The notes under the pieces are model-generated. The model was given only the letters and a program-made list of their open reading frames with translations. It ran no database searches and was not told the origin of the DNA. Position numbers and translations under genes: made by a program. Below are positions 15,449 through 24,779 of a stretch of DNA of 54,886 bases, one piece after another. The stretch's first letter is position 1; every line of letters starts with the position of its first letter. The DNA comes from Desulfobulbus sp. Tol-SR (lineage in GTDB: Bacteria > Desulfobacterota > Desulfobulbia > Desulfobulbales > Desulfocapsaceae), in assembly GCA_000769715.1 (NCBI GenBank), contig JROS01000008.1:91131-146016 (forward strand), given 5' to 3'.

Positions 15449-16942
15449 ATGAAGATGCCGTCCACGACCCCGTTCGGGGCCGTTGCCGCAGCGATCCCCA
15501 GGTTGTTTCGGATGGGGTCGATCAAGGGGAAGATCTTTATCGTCTTCGCCGTCGCCTTCCTCTCCATCACCGCCCTGACCGGCCTCAACCTGTGGAACTT
15601 GTCGATGCTGAAGACCAGGATGCTGCTGGGCGAGGGATACGACGACCTGCTCAACAACATCCTCGAGGTGCGGCGGTTCGAAAAGAATTTCGTGATCTAT
15701 GGCGACCGCGAAAGCCTCAAGGAAGGCCGGCAGTACCTCGACCGGATCGACGGCGTGGTCGACAGCCTGGCGACTGATCTGCCGCTGCTGGTGGGGAGCC
15801 GGGAATTCGGCGGCTTCCGTGACACCCTGCGCGACTATCGGGCGACGGCCGAGCAACTGGAGCAGGGCGACATGCTGGCCCCGGAAAAGCTGCGCAACCT
15901 CGGCAAGGCGCTCACCGACTCCGCCGACCGGTTTCGGATAATCAAGAGGGAGCGGATTCACCACACCCTGGTGCGCACCTCGTTGCTGCCGTTCGCATTT
16001 TTCGCCATTCTCCTGTTCGTCATGGTCCTCGTCCTATGGCTGATATCGCAGGGACTGCTGAAACCGCTGGACGTGGTCATGAACACGACGCGAAAGGTCG
16101 GGCAGGGCGACTTCAGCCGGATCAGCTACGACGGGGTGTGGCTGGAGGAGATCGCCGGGCTGATCGACGCCTTCAACCGCATGGCCCAGGAACTCGAGAC
16201 CAACCAGGAGGACCTGATCCAGACCCGCAAGATCGCCGCCATCGGCACGTTCACCGCCGGCATCGCCCACGAGCTGAACAATCCGATCAACAATATCGCC
16301 CTGACCGCCGAGAGCTTCTGTGAGGAATACGGCGAGAGGATGGATGCCAGCTGCTCGGAGATGATCCGGGACATCATGAACCAGGCCGATCGGGCGGCCG
16401 AGATCGTCAAGAATCTGCTCGACTTCTCCCGCACTGAAAATCCGGTGTTCACCATCCTGGCGCCGGCCCAGGTCCTGACGCGCTCGGTCAAGCTGGTGCG
16501 GAACCAGGTCAGGATGGTCGGCATCCGCCTGGAGACCTCGGTGACCCGGGATCTGCCGATGATCCGCGGCAACCTCGGCAACCTCCAGCAGGTGTTCACC
16601 AACCTCCTCCTCAACGCCATCCAGGTCACGCCGCAGGACGGCAGGATCGGCATCCATGTCGATGCCGAAGGACCCCCCGGCTTCGTCCGCTTCATCGTCG
16701 AGGATTCCGGCCCCGGCATCCCGCCGGAGGCCCAGCACAAGATCTTCGAGCCGTTTTTCACCACCAAGGAGGTCGGCAAAGGGACCGGCCTCGGCCTGGC
16801 GGTCAGCTATTCGATCATCAAGCGCCATGGCGGTCGGATCGAGGTGTTCAGCGAAGAGGGCCGCGGCACCAGGTTCACCGTGCTCCTGCCTGCCGTCGCT
16901 GAAAAAATTTCCCGGGATTTTCAAGGGTGGACAGCGTCATGA
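15449..16942 (+). CDS. Membrane-bound sensor histidine kinase (pair 1)
   Basis: The 497-residue kinase has TM1 (about 28-47), a helical extracytoplasmic sensor of about 130 residues with [16 protein letters not shown]2 (about 178-200), HAMP (200-253), a HisKA helix with His274 ([13 protein letters not shown]), and an ATPase domain with [15 protein letters not shown] and GTGLGL. The RR-x-EKN-F motif resembles helical-bundle (HBM-like) sensors; the ligand is unknown. Its stop overlaps the ATG of the downstream activator (ATGA), so the two form a cognate pair. It diverges from the UspA operon across a 200-base gap and shares domain order and sensor motif with the kinase at 19700. Confidence 0.93.
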   Translation: MKMPSTTPFGAVAAAIPRLFRMGSIKGKIFIVFAVAFLSITALTGLNLWNLSMLKTRMLLGEGYDDLLNNILEVRRFEKNFVIYGDRESLKEGRQYLDRIDGVVDSLATDLPLLVGSREFGGFRDTLRDYRATAEQLEQGDMLAPEKLRNLGKALTDSADRFRIIKRERIHHTLVRTSLLPFAFFAILLFVMVLVLWLISQGLLKPLDVVMNTTRKVGQGDFSRISYDGVWLEEIAGLIDAFNRMAQELETNQEDLIQTRKIAAIGTFTAGIAHELNNPINNIALTAESFCEEYGERMDASCSEMIRDIMNQADRAAEIVKNLLDFSRTENPVFTILAPAQVLTRSVKLVRNQVRMVGIRLETSVTRDLPMIRGNLGNLQQVFTNLLLNAIQVTPQDGRIGIHVDAEGPPGFVRFIVEDSGPGIPPEAQHKIFEPFFTTKEVGKGTGLGLAVSYSIIKRHGGRIEVFSEEGRGTRFTVLLPAVAEKISRDFQGWTAS

Positions 16943-18294
16943 GCCTGCGACTGGCGATCGTCGATGATGAAGAAATTGTCTGCCGCCGCCTGAGTCAGGC
17001 GCTGACGCGGGAGGGCTTCGAGGTGGAGGCGTTCATCATGGGGCGGTCCTTTCTCGAGCGGATGGTCCAGCAACCGTTCGATATCGTCTTCCTCGATCTC
17101 CGCCTCCCCGATCTCGACGGCCTGGAGATCCTCCCCCGGGTCAAGGCGCTCCATGCCGAGACCGAGGTGATCATCATCACCGGTCACGGCAGCGTCGATA
17201 CGGCGGTGGAAGCGATGCGCCAGGGGGCCTATCATTACGTGGCGAAACCCTTCAACCTGTCGGAGGTCCGCCTGCTGGCCAAGGGCGCCCAGGACAAGGT
17301 CCTGATGCGCCAGGAAAACGTGCGTCTGCGCGAGGTCCTGAAGGGGGATTCGGGGCTGATGGCGATCATCGGCAACAGCCCGGCGATCAAGGAGCTGTTC
17401 GCGATGGTGCACAAGGTCGCCCCCATCGATTGCAATATCCTGATCCAGGGGGGCAGCGGCACCGGCAAGACGATGGTCGCCCGGGCGATCCATCAGCTCA
17501 GTCCGCGCCGGGATTTCCCCTTTGTCGTCTTCAACTGCGGCGGGTTCACCGACGAACTGATCACCAGCGAACTGTTCGGCTACGAGCGCGGGGCCTTCAC
17601 CGGGGCCATCGCCACCAGGATCGGACTGCTCGAGTCGGCGATGGGCGGCACGGTGTTCCTCGATGAGATCGGGGAGATGCCGCTGTCGATGCAGGTCAAG
17701 CTGCTCCATGTAATCCAGGAGCGCCAGATCCTCCGGGTCGGCGGCACCCAGCCGATCGATCTCGACATCCGCATCGTCGCCGCCACCAACAAGGACCTGC
17801 AGCATGAGCTCGAGGCCGGGACCTTCCGCGAAGACCTGTTCTACCGGCTCAACGTCATCTCCATCGTCCTGCCGTCACTGGCCGAGCGGCGGGAGGACAT
17901 CCCGTTGCTGGTCCGGTACTTCCTGGAAAAATACAGCCTGGCCTTTCACAAACAGGTATCGGGGGTGCAGTCCCAGGCCCTGCACATCCTGACCTCCTAC
18001 CACTATCCGGGCAATGTCCGGGAACTCGAGAATATCATCGAGCGCGCCGTCGCCCTGACCGAACTCGGAGAGATCGGGGTGCAGGACCTGCCGCGGGACC
18101 TGCAGCACCTCGAATTCGATACGATCGAGGGGGAAGGGTTGGTGCCGCTGGAAGAGATGGAGAGGCGATACATCGTCAAGGTGCTGGAAAACACGGGCTA
18201 CAACAAGGTACTGGCCGCCCGGATCCTGGGTATTCCGCGGACCACGCTGTGGCGTAAGCTGAAGATGCACAGGCTGGAAGGCCGGGGCGGCTGA
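16939..18294 (+). CDS. Sigma-54-dependent response regulator (NtrC/AtoC type), pair 1
   Basis: The 451-residue protein has a receiver domain with D9/D10, phospho-acceptor D53 (VFLDLRLPD) and K103. It is followed by an AAA+ activator domain with Walker A GGSGTGKT (171-178), the sigma-54 contact loop GAFTGA (218-223) and Walker B VFLDEIGE (239-246). A Fis-type helix-turn-helix (NKVLAARILGIPRTTLWRKLK) closes the protein. An intact GAFTGA loop means it should activate sigma-54 promoters such as those at 15272 and 1646. The ATG overlapping the kinase stop, with AAGGGTGG upstream, was preferred to a GTG twelve bases earlier. Confidence 0.95.
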   Translation: MSLRLAIVDDEEIVCRRLSQALTREGFEVEAFIMGRSFLERMVQQPFDIVFLDLRLPDLDGLEILPRVKALHAETEVIIITGHGSVDTAVEAMRQGAYHYVAKPFNLSEVRLLAKGAQDKVLMRQENVRLREVLKGDSGLMAIIGNSPAIKELFAMVHKVAPIDCNILIQGGSGTGKTMVARAIHQLSPRRDFPFVVFNCGGFTDELITSELFGYERGAFTGAIATRIGLLESAMGGTVFLDEIGEMPLSMQVKLLHVIQERQILRVGGTQPIDLDIRIVAATNKDLQHELEAGTFREDLFYRLNVISIVLPSLAERREDIPLLVRYFLEKYSLAFHKQVSGVQSQALHILTSYHYPGNVRELENIIERAVALTELGEIGVQDLPRDLQHLEFDTIEGEGLVPLEEMERRYIVKVLENTGYNKVLAARILGIPRTTLWRKLKMHRLEGRGG

Positions 18295-18316
18295 GGGCTG
18301 CGGCAGGATGATCCGG

Positions 18317-18336
18317 CGGCGCCCCCAGGGGCGCCG
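18317..18336. terminator. Hairpin between convergent regulator genes
   Basis: CGGCGCCCC (18317-18325) and GGGGCGCCG (18328-18336) form a perfect nine-base stem with a two-base loop in the 47-base gap between the two convergent activator genes. It could end transcription from both sides, although no T-tract is present. Confidence 0.5.
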
Positions 18337-18341
18337 AGCGG

Positions 18342-19703
18342 TCAGGCGTCGGGGTTTTCCAGGCCGTAGCGTTTGATCTTGCGCCACAGCGAGACGCGGT
18401 CGATGCCGAGGATCTTGGCGGCGGCCGACTTGTTGCCCTCGACCTCGTCGAGGACCTCGAGGATGTACTGCTTTTCATGCTCGTCGAGCGACGGCCAGTT
18501 TTCCCGCATTCCGCGGACCGCCACCGGCGCCGCCTCGTGCAGGTCGTCGACCAGATGCTGCGGCTCGACGATGTCGCCGTCGCAATGGAACAGGATGCGC
18601 TGAACGATATTTTCCAGTTCCCGGATATTTCCGGGGTATTCATATTGCATCAACCGCCGGGCCGCCTCGTCCGACAACCGGGGCGCGGTCCGGCCCGGCC
18701 GCGCATGTTTGGCGAGGAAGTGGCCGGCGAGCAGCGGGATGTCGTCGCGGCGTTCGGACAGGGGCGGGACGTGGATGGTGAGGACGTCGAGGCGGTAGAA
18801 GAGATCGGTCCGGAAGGCCCCTTCCTCCGCCGCCTTGCGCAGGTCCTTGTTGGTCGCGGCCAGGACACGGATATCGACCGGGATCTCCTCGGTGCCGCCG
18901 ACCCGCATCAGGGTGCGCTCCTGCAGGATCCGCAGCAGCTTGACCTGCATCGACAGCGACAGTTCGCCGACCTCGTCGAAGAACACCGTGCCGCCTTCGG
19001 CCATCTCGATCAGCCCTTTCCGGGTCTTGTTGGCCCCGGTAAAGGCCCCCTGCTCGTGGCCGAACAACTCGCTGGTGATCAGTTCCTCGGTGAAGGCGCC
19101 GCAGTTGAAGGCGACAAACCGTCTGGAGGCCCGGGGGCTGAGTTCATGGATGGTCCGGGCCACCAGTTCCTTGCCGGTGCCGGTCTCCCCCTGGATCAGG
19201 ACGTTGCAGTCGAGCTGGGCGACCTGGTGGATGGTCTCGCGCAGCACCTGGATCTTCGGGCTCTGGCCGATGATCTTCGCGGTTCCGGTCCGGGCCGAGA
19301 CCTGCTCCCGGAGGTGAAAGATCTCCCGGCGCAAGGAGGTCTTCTCCAGCGCCTTGTCGACGATGACCCGCAGTTCGTCGATCTTGAACGGCTTGGCGAC
19401 GTAGTCGTAGGCGCCCTGGCGCATCGCCTCGACGGCGGTGTCGACACTGGCGTAGCCGGTAATGACCACCACTTCGGTCGACGGCCAGAGCTTTTTCGAC
19501 TCGCTCAGCACCGCCATCCCGTCTTTCCCCTTCATCCGCAGGTCGGTCAAGACGAGATCGACCTCCTCCTGTTTGAGCAGGTCGATCGCCTGCTGCCCGT
19601 TCTCGGCCAGGAGGGTGATGTACCCGGCTTTTTTCAGGATATGGTCGAGATTGTCCCGGGCGATCGGTTCGTCGTCGACGATGAGTATTTTTTTCGTCTT
19701 CAT
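18342..19703 (-). CDS. Sigma-54-dependent response regulator (NtrC/AtoC type), pair 2
   Basis: The 453-residue protein has the same build as its neighbour: receiver with D10/D11, phospho-acceptor D54 (VLTDLRM) and K104, then AAA+ with Walker A GETGTGKE (172-179), GAFTGA (219-224) and a VFFDEVGE Walker B, then a Fis-type helix-turn-helix ([21 protein letters not shown]). Its receiver start [19 protein letters not shown] is very like [19 protein letters not shown] inside the Lon-like protease, which points to common ancestry and perhaps a shared kinase. The ATG overlaps the kinase stop upstream (ATGA). It should drive sigma-54 promoters from enhancer sites. Confidence 0.95.
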   Translation of the reverse strand: MKTKKILIVDDEPIARDNLDHILKKAGYITLLAENGQQAIDLLKQEEVDLVLTDLRMKGKDGMAVLSESKKLWPSTEVVVITGYASVDTAVEAMRQGAYDYVAKPFKIDELRVIVDKALEKTSLRREIFHLREQVSARTGTAKIIGQSPKIQVLRETIHQVAQLDCNVLIQGETGTGKELVARTIHELSPRASRRFVAFNCGAFTEELITSELFGHEQGAFTGANKTRKGLIEMAEGGTVFFDEVGELSLSMQVKLLRILQERTLMRVGGTEEIPVDIRVLAATNKDLRKAAEEGAFRTDLFYRLDVLTIHVPPLSERRDDIPLLAGHFLAKHARPGRTAPRLSDEAARRLMQYEYPGNIRELENIVQRILFHCDGDIVEPQHLVDDLHEAAPVAVRGMRENWPSLDEHEKQYILEVLDEVEGNKSAAAKILGIDRVSLWRKIKRYGLENPDA

Positions 19704-21142
19704 GCCGTGGCCGGGGCAGCGAGGTCGGTTGCCAGGGGGAGGTGGATGAAAAAGGAGGCCCCTTCTCCGGGGCTGCTCTCGACGGTGACATGGCCCTGGT
19801 GCTTCTGGATGATGCCGTAGACCACCGACAGGCCCAGACCGGTGCCCTGACCTTCCTCTTTCGTCGTATAGAAGGGATCGAACAACCGGCCCTGGATTTC
19901 CCTGGGGATCCCCTTGCCGGTGTCACGGACCTCGATGACGGCCTCCCCGGTCTGCTCATGGGCGGTGGCGGTGACGGTGATCGCGCCCTTGTTGCCGATG
20001 GACTGGGCGGCGTTGATGATCATGTTGATGAAGACCTCCTGCATCCGCTGGGTATCCATCGGCAGGACGAGATCCTCCGGGATATCGACCCGCAGGGCGA
20101 TGTCCGCCGGGATCTGGCTCTGGACGAGGCGCACCGCCCGGCGCACGGTGTCGGCCAGCTGCGCCGGCCGCAGGGAGAATTCCTGGACCCGGGAGAACTC
20201 GAGCAGGCCCTTGACGACATCCCGGGCCCGGAGGGTCTCCTGATCGATATTTTTCAACATCCGCTGGAGCAGCTCCGCATCTCCGGCCTCGAGTTCGTCC
20301 AGGGCGATCTGGCAGGAGGTCGAGATATTGTTGAGCGGGTTGTTGAGCTGATGGGCGACGCCGGCGGTCAGGGTGCCGATGGAGGAGAGCTTCTGCGACT
20401 GCACCAGCTGGTCCTGGCGCCGTTCGAGTTCGCGGACCATGGTGTTGAAGGCCTCCATGACCTGCTGCATCTCGTCGCGGGTGTTGATCACCTGGATGCG
20501 GTTGAATCTGCCGAGGGCGATGTCGGCGGTGGCGTTCTTGATGACGGACAGGGGGCCGAAGATGCCGAAGACCAGCAGGATCGGCATGACGACCCCGAGT
20601 GCCACCGCCAGCGACGCCCAGGCGATCAGCTGCTTTTTCAGGAGATCGAGGTTCGAGTGGATCTGTCCCCGTTCGAAATCAACGAGTTCCTCGGCCTTTT
20701 CGGTCATAACCTTGCCCATTTCCCGCAGCTGGTCGACAATCCCGGCATATTCCGCGGTGGTGCGGTCTGCCTGCTGCGACAGGGACTGCATCGTGTTCTC
20801 GTACGACTGGAGTTGCCTGTCCAGTTCATGGAGGATCGGCGTGAGTTTCAGTTTGCCGCCCGTTGCGAGAATCGCCTCCTCGGTGTTGCGGGCCTGGGCC
20901 AGGTAGCGTCGGTTTTCTTCGAAGGCCTCGGCCTCGTTGTAGAGGAGGTAGTTCTTCTCATACCGTCGTGCTTCGAGGATGGTATTGTTGAGACTGTAGG
21001 CCAGTTCCAGGATCCCGATCTTGTCCTCGGTCGTCTCCATGTCGTTGTAGGAGATCAGGCTCATGCCGAGGATGCCGAGGATGTAACAGCCCAGATTGAA
21101 CATCATCTTGAATCTGAGATTGAGGTGGATTCTGCGGCTCAT
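19700..21142 (-). CDS. Membrane-bound sensor histidine kinase (pair 2)
   Basis: From the ATG at 21142, preceded by GGAGGGAGGG, the protein has 480 residues. TM1 (about 14-31) and TM2 (about 172-195) flank a mostly helical sensor with EARRYEKNYLLYN. Then come HAMP (about 196-245), HisKA with His264 (GVAHQLNNPLNNI) and an ATPase domain with NMIINAAQ, DTGKGIP and GTGLGL. The longer frame to 21205 has no ribosome-binding site. Sensor motif and domain order match the pair-1 kinase, so the two pairs are duplicates that may now sense different signals. The upstream region carries interlocked inverted repeats. Confidence 0.93.
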   Translation of the reverse strand: MSRRIHLNLRFKMMFNLGCYILGILGMSLISYNDMETTEDKIGILELAYSLNNTILEARRYEKNYLLYNEAEAFEENRRYLAQARNTEEAILATGGKLKLTPILHELDRQLQSYENTMQSLSQQADRTTAEYAGIVDQLREMGKVMTEKAEELVDFERGQIHSNLDLLKKQLIAWASLAVALGVVMPILLVFGIFGPLSVIKNATADIALGRFNRIQVINTRDEMQQVMEAFNTMVRELERRQDQLVQSQKLSSIGTLTAGVAHQLNNPLNNISTSCQIALDELEAGDAELLQRMLKNIDQETLRARDVVKGLLEFSRVQEFSLRPAQLADTVRRAVRLVQSQIPADIALRVDIPEDLVLPMDTQRMQEVFINMIINAAQSIGNKGAITVTATAHEQTGEAVIEVRDTGKGIPREIQGRLFDPFYTTKEEGQGTGLGLSVVYGIIQKHQGHVTVESSPGEGASFFIHLPLATDLAAPATA

Positions 21143-21511
21143 CGTCCCTCCCTCCGGTTGGCAGGATAAGAAATCGGAAATCCGTTCTTGAGACCTTGAT
21201 TTCAAAGTATGAACTTCTACTCAAAAAGTGCCGCGATGTAAATTGCTTCCTGGCATTGGTGGCGGTCGAGACCGGTAAGCCGTCGTCAAACAATAACCGT
21301 TACACAGAAATACCTTTCCGGCATAAGGGGCCGTAACGAAATGGTGAAAAATGTAACGGTTATTTCGTAACGGCCCCTAACCGGGGGCAGCAGGGATTTG
21401 TCCTTCACTTTCGTCGGAGAATCGGCAACAATTTGAAGGAATAATTCCGGCAACCGACGGTATCGTCGCCCGGTGAGCGAATGTCACAGTCCACAGTCAA
21501 GGAGGAGAACG
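21143..21511. other. Divergent regulatory region between kinase 2 and the cytochrome gene
   Basis: No gene was recognised here. The stretch contains two overlapping pairs of long inverted repeats (21293-21378) built around GTAACG/CGTTAC. I found no sigma-54 site with correct spacing on either strand, and no convincing sigma-70 promoter. Confidence 0.5.
21293..21378. repeat. Interlocked inverted repeats with four GTAACG/CGTTAC cores
   Basis: ATAACCGTTACA (21293-21304) has its exact inverse at 21352-21363. AGGGGCCGTAACGAAAT (21326-21342) has its exact inverse at 21362-21378. The order A-B-A'-B' means the two dyads cannot both form as simple hairpins, so clustered protein sites are more likely than a terminator. 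AACCGTTACA also occurs at 1391-1400 upstream of lon-REC. Confidence 0.7.
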
Positions 21512-21814
21512 ATGAAGACCCTGCTGATCCCGGCCCTGTTGATCACCCTGACCATCGGCGTTGTTTCCCCGGCCACCGGTGCCGCCGTCAACGAGGAGGA
21601 CTGCCGGTCGACGATCACCACCACCTGCACCAAGTGTCACGGGGCGGTGAAGATCTGCAACCAGCTCAAGGACACCGGCACCGATGCCCAGAAATGGCGG
21701 GAGATCATCACCAGAATGGGCAAGAAGGCGAATCTGGACCAGGCGGTCCAGGATACGGCTCACGCCTGCCTCACCATGTCGGCGGATCCGAGAAGGCTGG
21801 TCTGCGAGAAATAA
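21512..21814 (+). CDS. Small periplasmic monoheme c-type cytochrome
   Basis: The 100-residue protein starts behind a GGAGGAGAACG site with a signal peptide (KTLLIPALLITLTIGVVSPATGA). It carries one haem-binding motif, CTKCH (39-43). Cys31, Cys49, Cys86 and Cys98 could form disulfides. No clear axial methionine can be assigned; M69 and M89 are candidates. It should carry electrons, or sense redox or ligand state, in the periplasm. It diverges from the pair-2 kinase, sharing the region with the interlocked repeats. I cannot name its family more closely. Confidence 0.8.
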   Translation: MKTLLIPALLITLTIGVVSPATGAAVNEEDCRSTITTTCTKCHGAVKICNQLKDTGTDAQKWREIITRMGKKANLDQAVQDTAHACLTMSADPRRLVCEK

Positions 21815-21940
21815 AGAGAGCCAGATGCAGAAACTCCGGCCGTATCTCCGCCGTCCTTTGCCCCCGAGGCCGTTATCCGCCTGACGGCGCTGGAGAAGGG
21901 CCGCAGGCGGTATCGTCTGCGTTAACACCCGGTTGCCCCC

Positions 21941-23938
21941 TCAGGTTGAAGAGCAGGTAACCAGGGCCAGCAGCAGAAAAAGGGTCCCGGCGATATAGAG
22001 CAGATAGCCGCCGACAACGCCATGCTGGAGGAAGACATGGATCCTGCCGGCTAGGTTGTTGACCAGTCGGCAGGCGGGATAGAGCATCCGGTCGAGAACC
22101 AGGTCGGGGGTGTGATCCGCATACCGCCTGACGCCTGGGAACAGGCCGAAGGACTGTTCACCCTCGTCCTTGATCTCGGTCCGCAGGCTCCAGTGGAACA
22201 TATCAGTGAGCATTCCGGCGAATGAGGCGGCGGTGTACTGCATCCGCGCCGAGGGCTGGTGAAATCCACAACCCCATGTGGCCGTCAAGGGGACTACCGC
22301 CTTTCGCCAGTGGCGGATGAGGATCAACCCGGCGACCACAATCAGCAACATCATGCCGCCGGCGGTGATCCAGCCGAACGGGGCCAGGGTCCCGGGTAAG
22401 GAACACCCCGCAGCCCCTGCTCCCCAGGCGGAAAGCGCCCGGTTGAGGACCGGCACGACCACCGTCGGTGCTATGCCGATGATGACACAGCAACTCAGGA
22501 TAATCAGCATCGGTGCCAGCATGGTGGGCGATGCCTCGACAATAGGCTGCGGCAGAGGCTTCCGGGCCTCGCCGAGGAAGGTGACGCCGAAGACCTTGAC
22601 GAAGCAGGCGACCGCCAGGGCGCCGACCATCGCCAGCATCGGGGCGGCCATGACTGCCATGCTCAGGGCCAGCGGGCTGCCCGATCCTCCCTGGCTGTGC
22701 AGGAGACCCAGATATATCAGCCATTCACTGACAAATCCGTTTAACGGCGGCAGACCGCAGATGGCGACGGCCCCGCCTAAAAAACAGACCCCGGTGAGCG
22801 GCATCCGTTTGAGCAGCCCGCCATACGAATCGATCTGCCGGGTGCCGGTGGCGTTGATCAGATTGCCGGCGCTGAAAAACAGCAGTGACTTGAAGAGTCC
22901 ATGATTCACCACATGGAGCAGGGCTCCGGCCATGCCGAGGGCCACCAGGCTGGGCTGATCGAAACTTCGCCCCAGCAGGGCGACACCGAGGCCGATGAGG
23001 ATAATGCCGATATTTTCCACCGAGTGATAGGCCAGCAGCCGCTTGATATCGTGCTGGGCAAGGGCGAAGACGACGCCCATGACCCCCGATACGATACCCA
23101 GGATGAGGATGGTCCAGCCCCACCAGGGAGGGATGTCGGCAAAGAAGCTCGTCATCCGGACAATACCGTAGATGCCCATCTTGATCATGACCCCGGACAT
23201 CAGGGCCGAGATATGGCTGGGGGCCGCAGCATGGGCCTGGGGCAGCCAGATGTGGAGAGGCATGATCCCGGCCTTGACCCCGAAGCCGAACAGGGCGAGG
23301 AGAAAAACAGCCGTGGCGGTCGGCGTTCCGGCATCGAGGGTGCCCGGCCCTGGAAAATCGAAGGACCCCGTGCTGCCCGTCAGGAGGATAAAGAAGGCAT
23401 AGAGGGCCAGGGTGCCGGCATGGGTGCTGACCAGGTACACGAAGGCGGCACGCCGGACCTCCTCCATCTGCTGTTCGGTCAGGATGAGGAGGAAGCCGCC
23501 GATGGCCATCACCTCCCAGATCACCAGAAAAAGGACGCCATTCCGACAGGCGGGCAGCGCGGCAATGCTGGCCGCGAGGATGCCGTACAGGAACCGGAGC
23601 CTGCCGGCTGCAGCCAGGTGCCGGCGATGGGGAAAGTATCCCAGGCCGTAGATGGCGCCCAGGCCGCTGATGAGCAGGGCGGGAAGCAGGAAAACCGCAG
23701 CCAGGCCGTCGAGCCGGAAGCGGATATGGCCCCCCGGCAGGGCCCAGGCGGCGGCCAGTTCCGGCACCGAACCGCCGGCCAGGGCAATGCAGACGGCGAC
23801 GATCCCGAGCAGGGCGCCGCCGGCCATCAACCCGGCACTCAATTGCTCGCCCCGGGCGGAGCGGCGGCCCCAGGCCAGGGCTGGAACTCCGGAGACCAGG
23901 ATGATCAGAATACTGGTGAGATAGGTGGTGATGATCAT
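21941..23938 (-). CDS. HyfB/NuoL-like antiporter subunit of an Ehr-type complex
   Basis: The 665-residue polytopic protein belongs to the MrpA/NuoL/NuoM proton-translocating family. Diagnostic parts are LFGFGVKAGIMPLHIWLPQAHAAAP, with the conserved channel Lys and His, DIKRLLAYHSVENIGII, and GLPPLNGFVSEWL. Length and C-terminal extension match hydrogenase-4 component B (HyfB). It would pump ions in the membrane arm. The ATG follows the NuoB-like gene by two bases behind GGAGA, so it is coupled; the frame extension towards 24574 is that gene read out of frame. It is the last gene of the six-gene operon. Confidence 0.9.
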   Translation of the reverse strand: MIITTYLTSILIILVSGVPALAWGRRSARGEQLSAGLMAGGALLGIVAVCIALAGGSVPELAAAWALPGGHIRFRLDGLAAVFLLPALLISGLGAIYGLGYFPHRRHLAAAGRLRFLYGILAASIAALPACRNGVLFLVIWEVMAIGGFLLILTEQQMEEVRRAAFVYLVSTHAGTLALYAFFILLTGSTGSFDFPGPGTLDAGTPTATAVFLLALFGFGVKAGIMPLHIWLPQAHAAAPSHISALMSGVMIKMGIYGIVRMTSFFADIPPWWGWTILILGIVSGVMGVVFALAQHDIKRLLAYHSVENIGIILIGLGVALLGRSFDQPSLVALGMAGALLHVVNHGLFKSLLFFSAGNLINATGTRQIDSYGGLLKRMPLTGVCFLGGAVAICGLPPLNGFVSEWLIYLGLLHSQGGSGSPLALSMAVMAAPMLAMVGALAVACFVKVFGVTFLGEARKPLPQPIVEASPTMLAPMLIILSCCVIIGIAPTVVVPVLNRALSAWGAGAAGCSLPGTLAPFGWITAGGMMLLIVVAGLILIRHWRKAVVPLTATWGCGFHQPSARMQYTAASFAGMLTDMFHWSLRTEIKDEGEQSFGLFPGVRRYADHTPDLVLDRMLYPACRLVNNLAGRIHVFLQHGVVGGYLLYIAGTLFLLLALVTCSST

Positions 23939-23940
23939 GG

Positions 23941-24699
23941 TCACATCTCCCGTTTGCCGAGCAGCCGCAGCAGCCCGTCGAGGATGGTGTAAGGATGCGG
24001 CGGGCATCCGGGAATGAAGAGATCGACCGGCAGCAGCTCCTCCAGGCCTCGCCCTGTTTCGGGTGAGCCGCGGAACGGGCCGCCGCCGATGGCGCAGGCC
24101 CCGACCGCGATGACGATCTTCGGGGTCGGCATCGCCTCGTAGGTGGCGAGCAGGGCCGAATGCATGTTCGCGGTGAGGGCGCCGGTCACCAGCAGACCAT
24201 CGGCATGGCGCGGCGAGGCGACGAACTGGACACCGAAGCGGGCCAGGTCGAAGACCAGGGTGGTGAGGACATTGCAGTCCGCCTCGCAGGCGTTGCAGCC
24301 GCCGGCCGATACCTGCCGCAGCTTGAGCGAGCGTCCCAGGGTACGGCGCAGGTCGGGCGGCAGGGGGTCCGCCGGCGGCAGGCTGGCGCCGCTCTGCCAT
24401 CGCAGCGCCTCTCGCCGCCGCACCGCCAGCCGGTACTCGGCGGAAAAGCCGATGTTGCCCCTGGCGCAGGCCGGGCAGTCGGCGCAGAACAGGCAGAGCC
24501 CGAGATCGATGGCGACCCGGTCGTTTTCGATCGTGCAGGCGCCGAAAGGGCAGCGGTCGACACAGTCCCGGCAACCGGCGGGACAGCCGCTCTGCAGTGC
24601 CGGCAGCCCCCGGAACCTGGCCGGCAGTGCCGGCTCCACCGCTGGAAATTTACCTGTTCGGTAGCCCTGGCGCCAGCGCTCGGCAATAACTCGCAGCAT
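23941..24699 (-). CDS. NuoB/HyfI-like iron-sulfur subunit with fused N-terminal ferredoxin domain
   Basis: The 252-residue protein joins two modules. Residues 35-80 hold a ferredoxin-like set of cysteines (C39, C43, C46, C50 and C69, C72, C75, C78) able to bind two [4Fe-4S] clusters. Residues 125-252 are the 20-kDa NuoB/hydrogenase small-subunit domain with GGCNACE (133-139), GACA (200-203) and GCPPHP (231-236), which bind the proximal cluster. In Hyc/Hyf systems these are separate HycF and HycG/HyfI proteins. It would pass electrons along the cytoplasmic arm to the large subunit. A GGAGGGAG site precedes the ATG. Confidence 0.88.
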   Translation of the reverse strand: MLRVIAERWRQGYRTGKFPAVEPALPARFRGLPALQSGCPAGCRDCVDRCPFGACTIENDRVAIDLGLCLFCADCPACARGNIGFSAEYRLAVRRREALRWQSGASLPPADPLPPDLRRTLGRSLKLRQVSAGGCNACEADCNVLTTLVFDLARFGVQFVASPRHADGLLVTGALTANMHSALLATYEAMPTPKIVIAVGACAIGGGPFRGSPETGRGLEELLPVDLFIPGCPPHPYTILDGLLRLLGKREM

Positions 24700-24779
24700 G
24701 TATCTCCCTCCAGTTCATCAATTCGGGCAATGGCCCTGGGGTACTGCATACCTGCACCCGGGACCGGTTCCAGCCGCCG

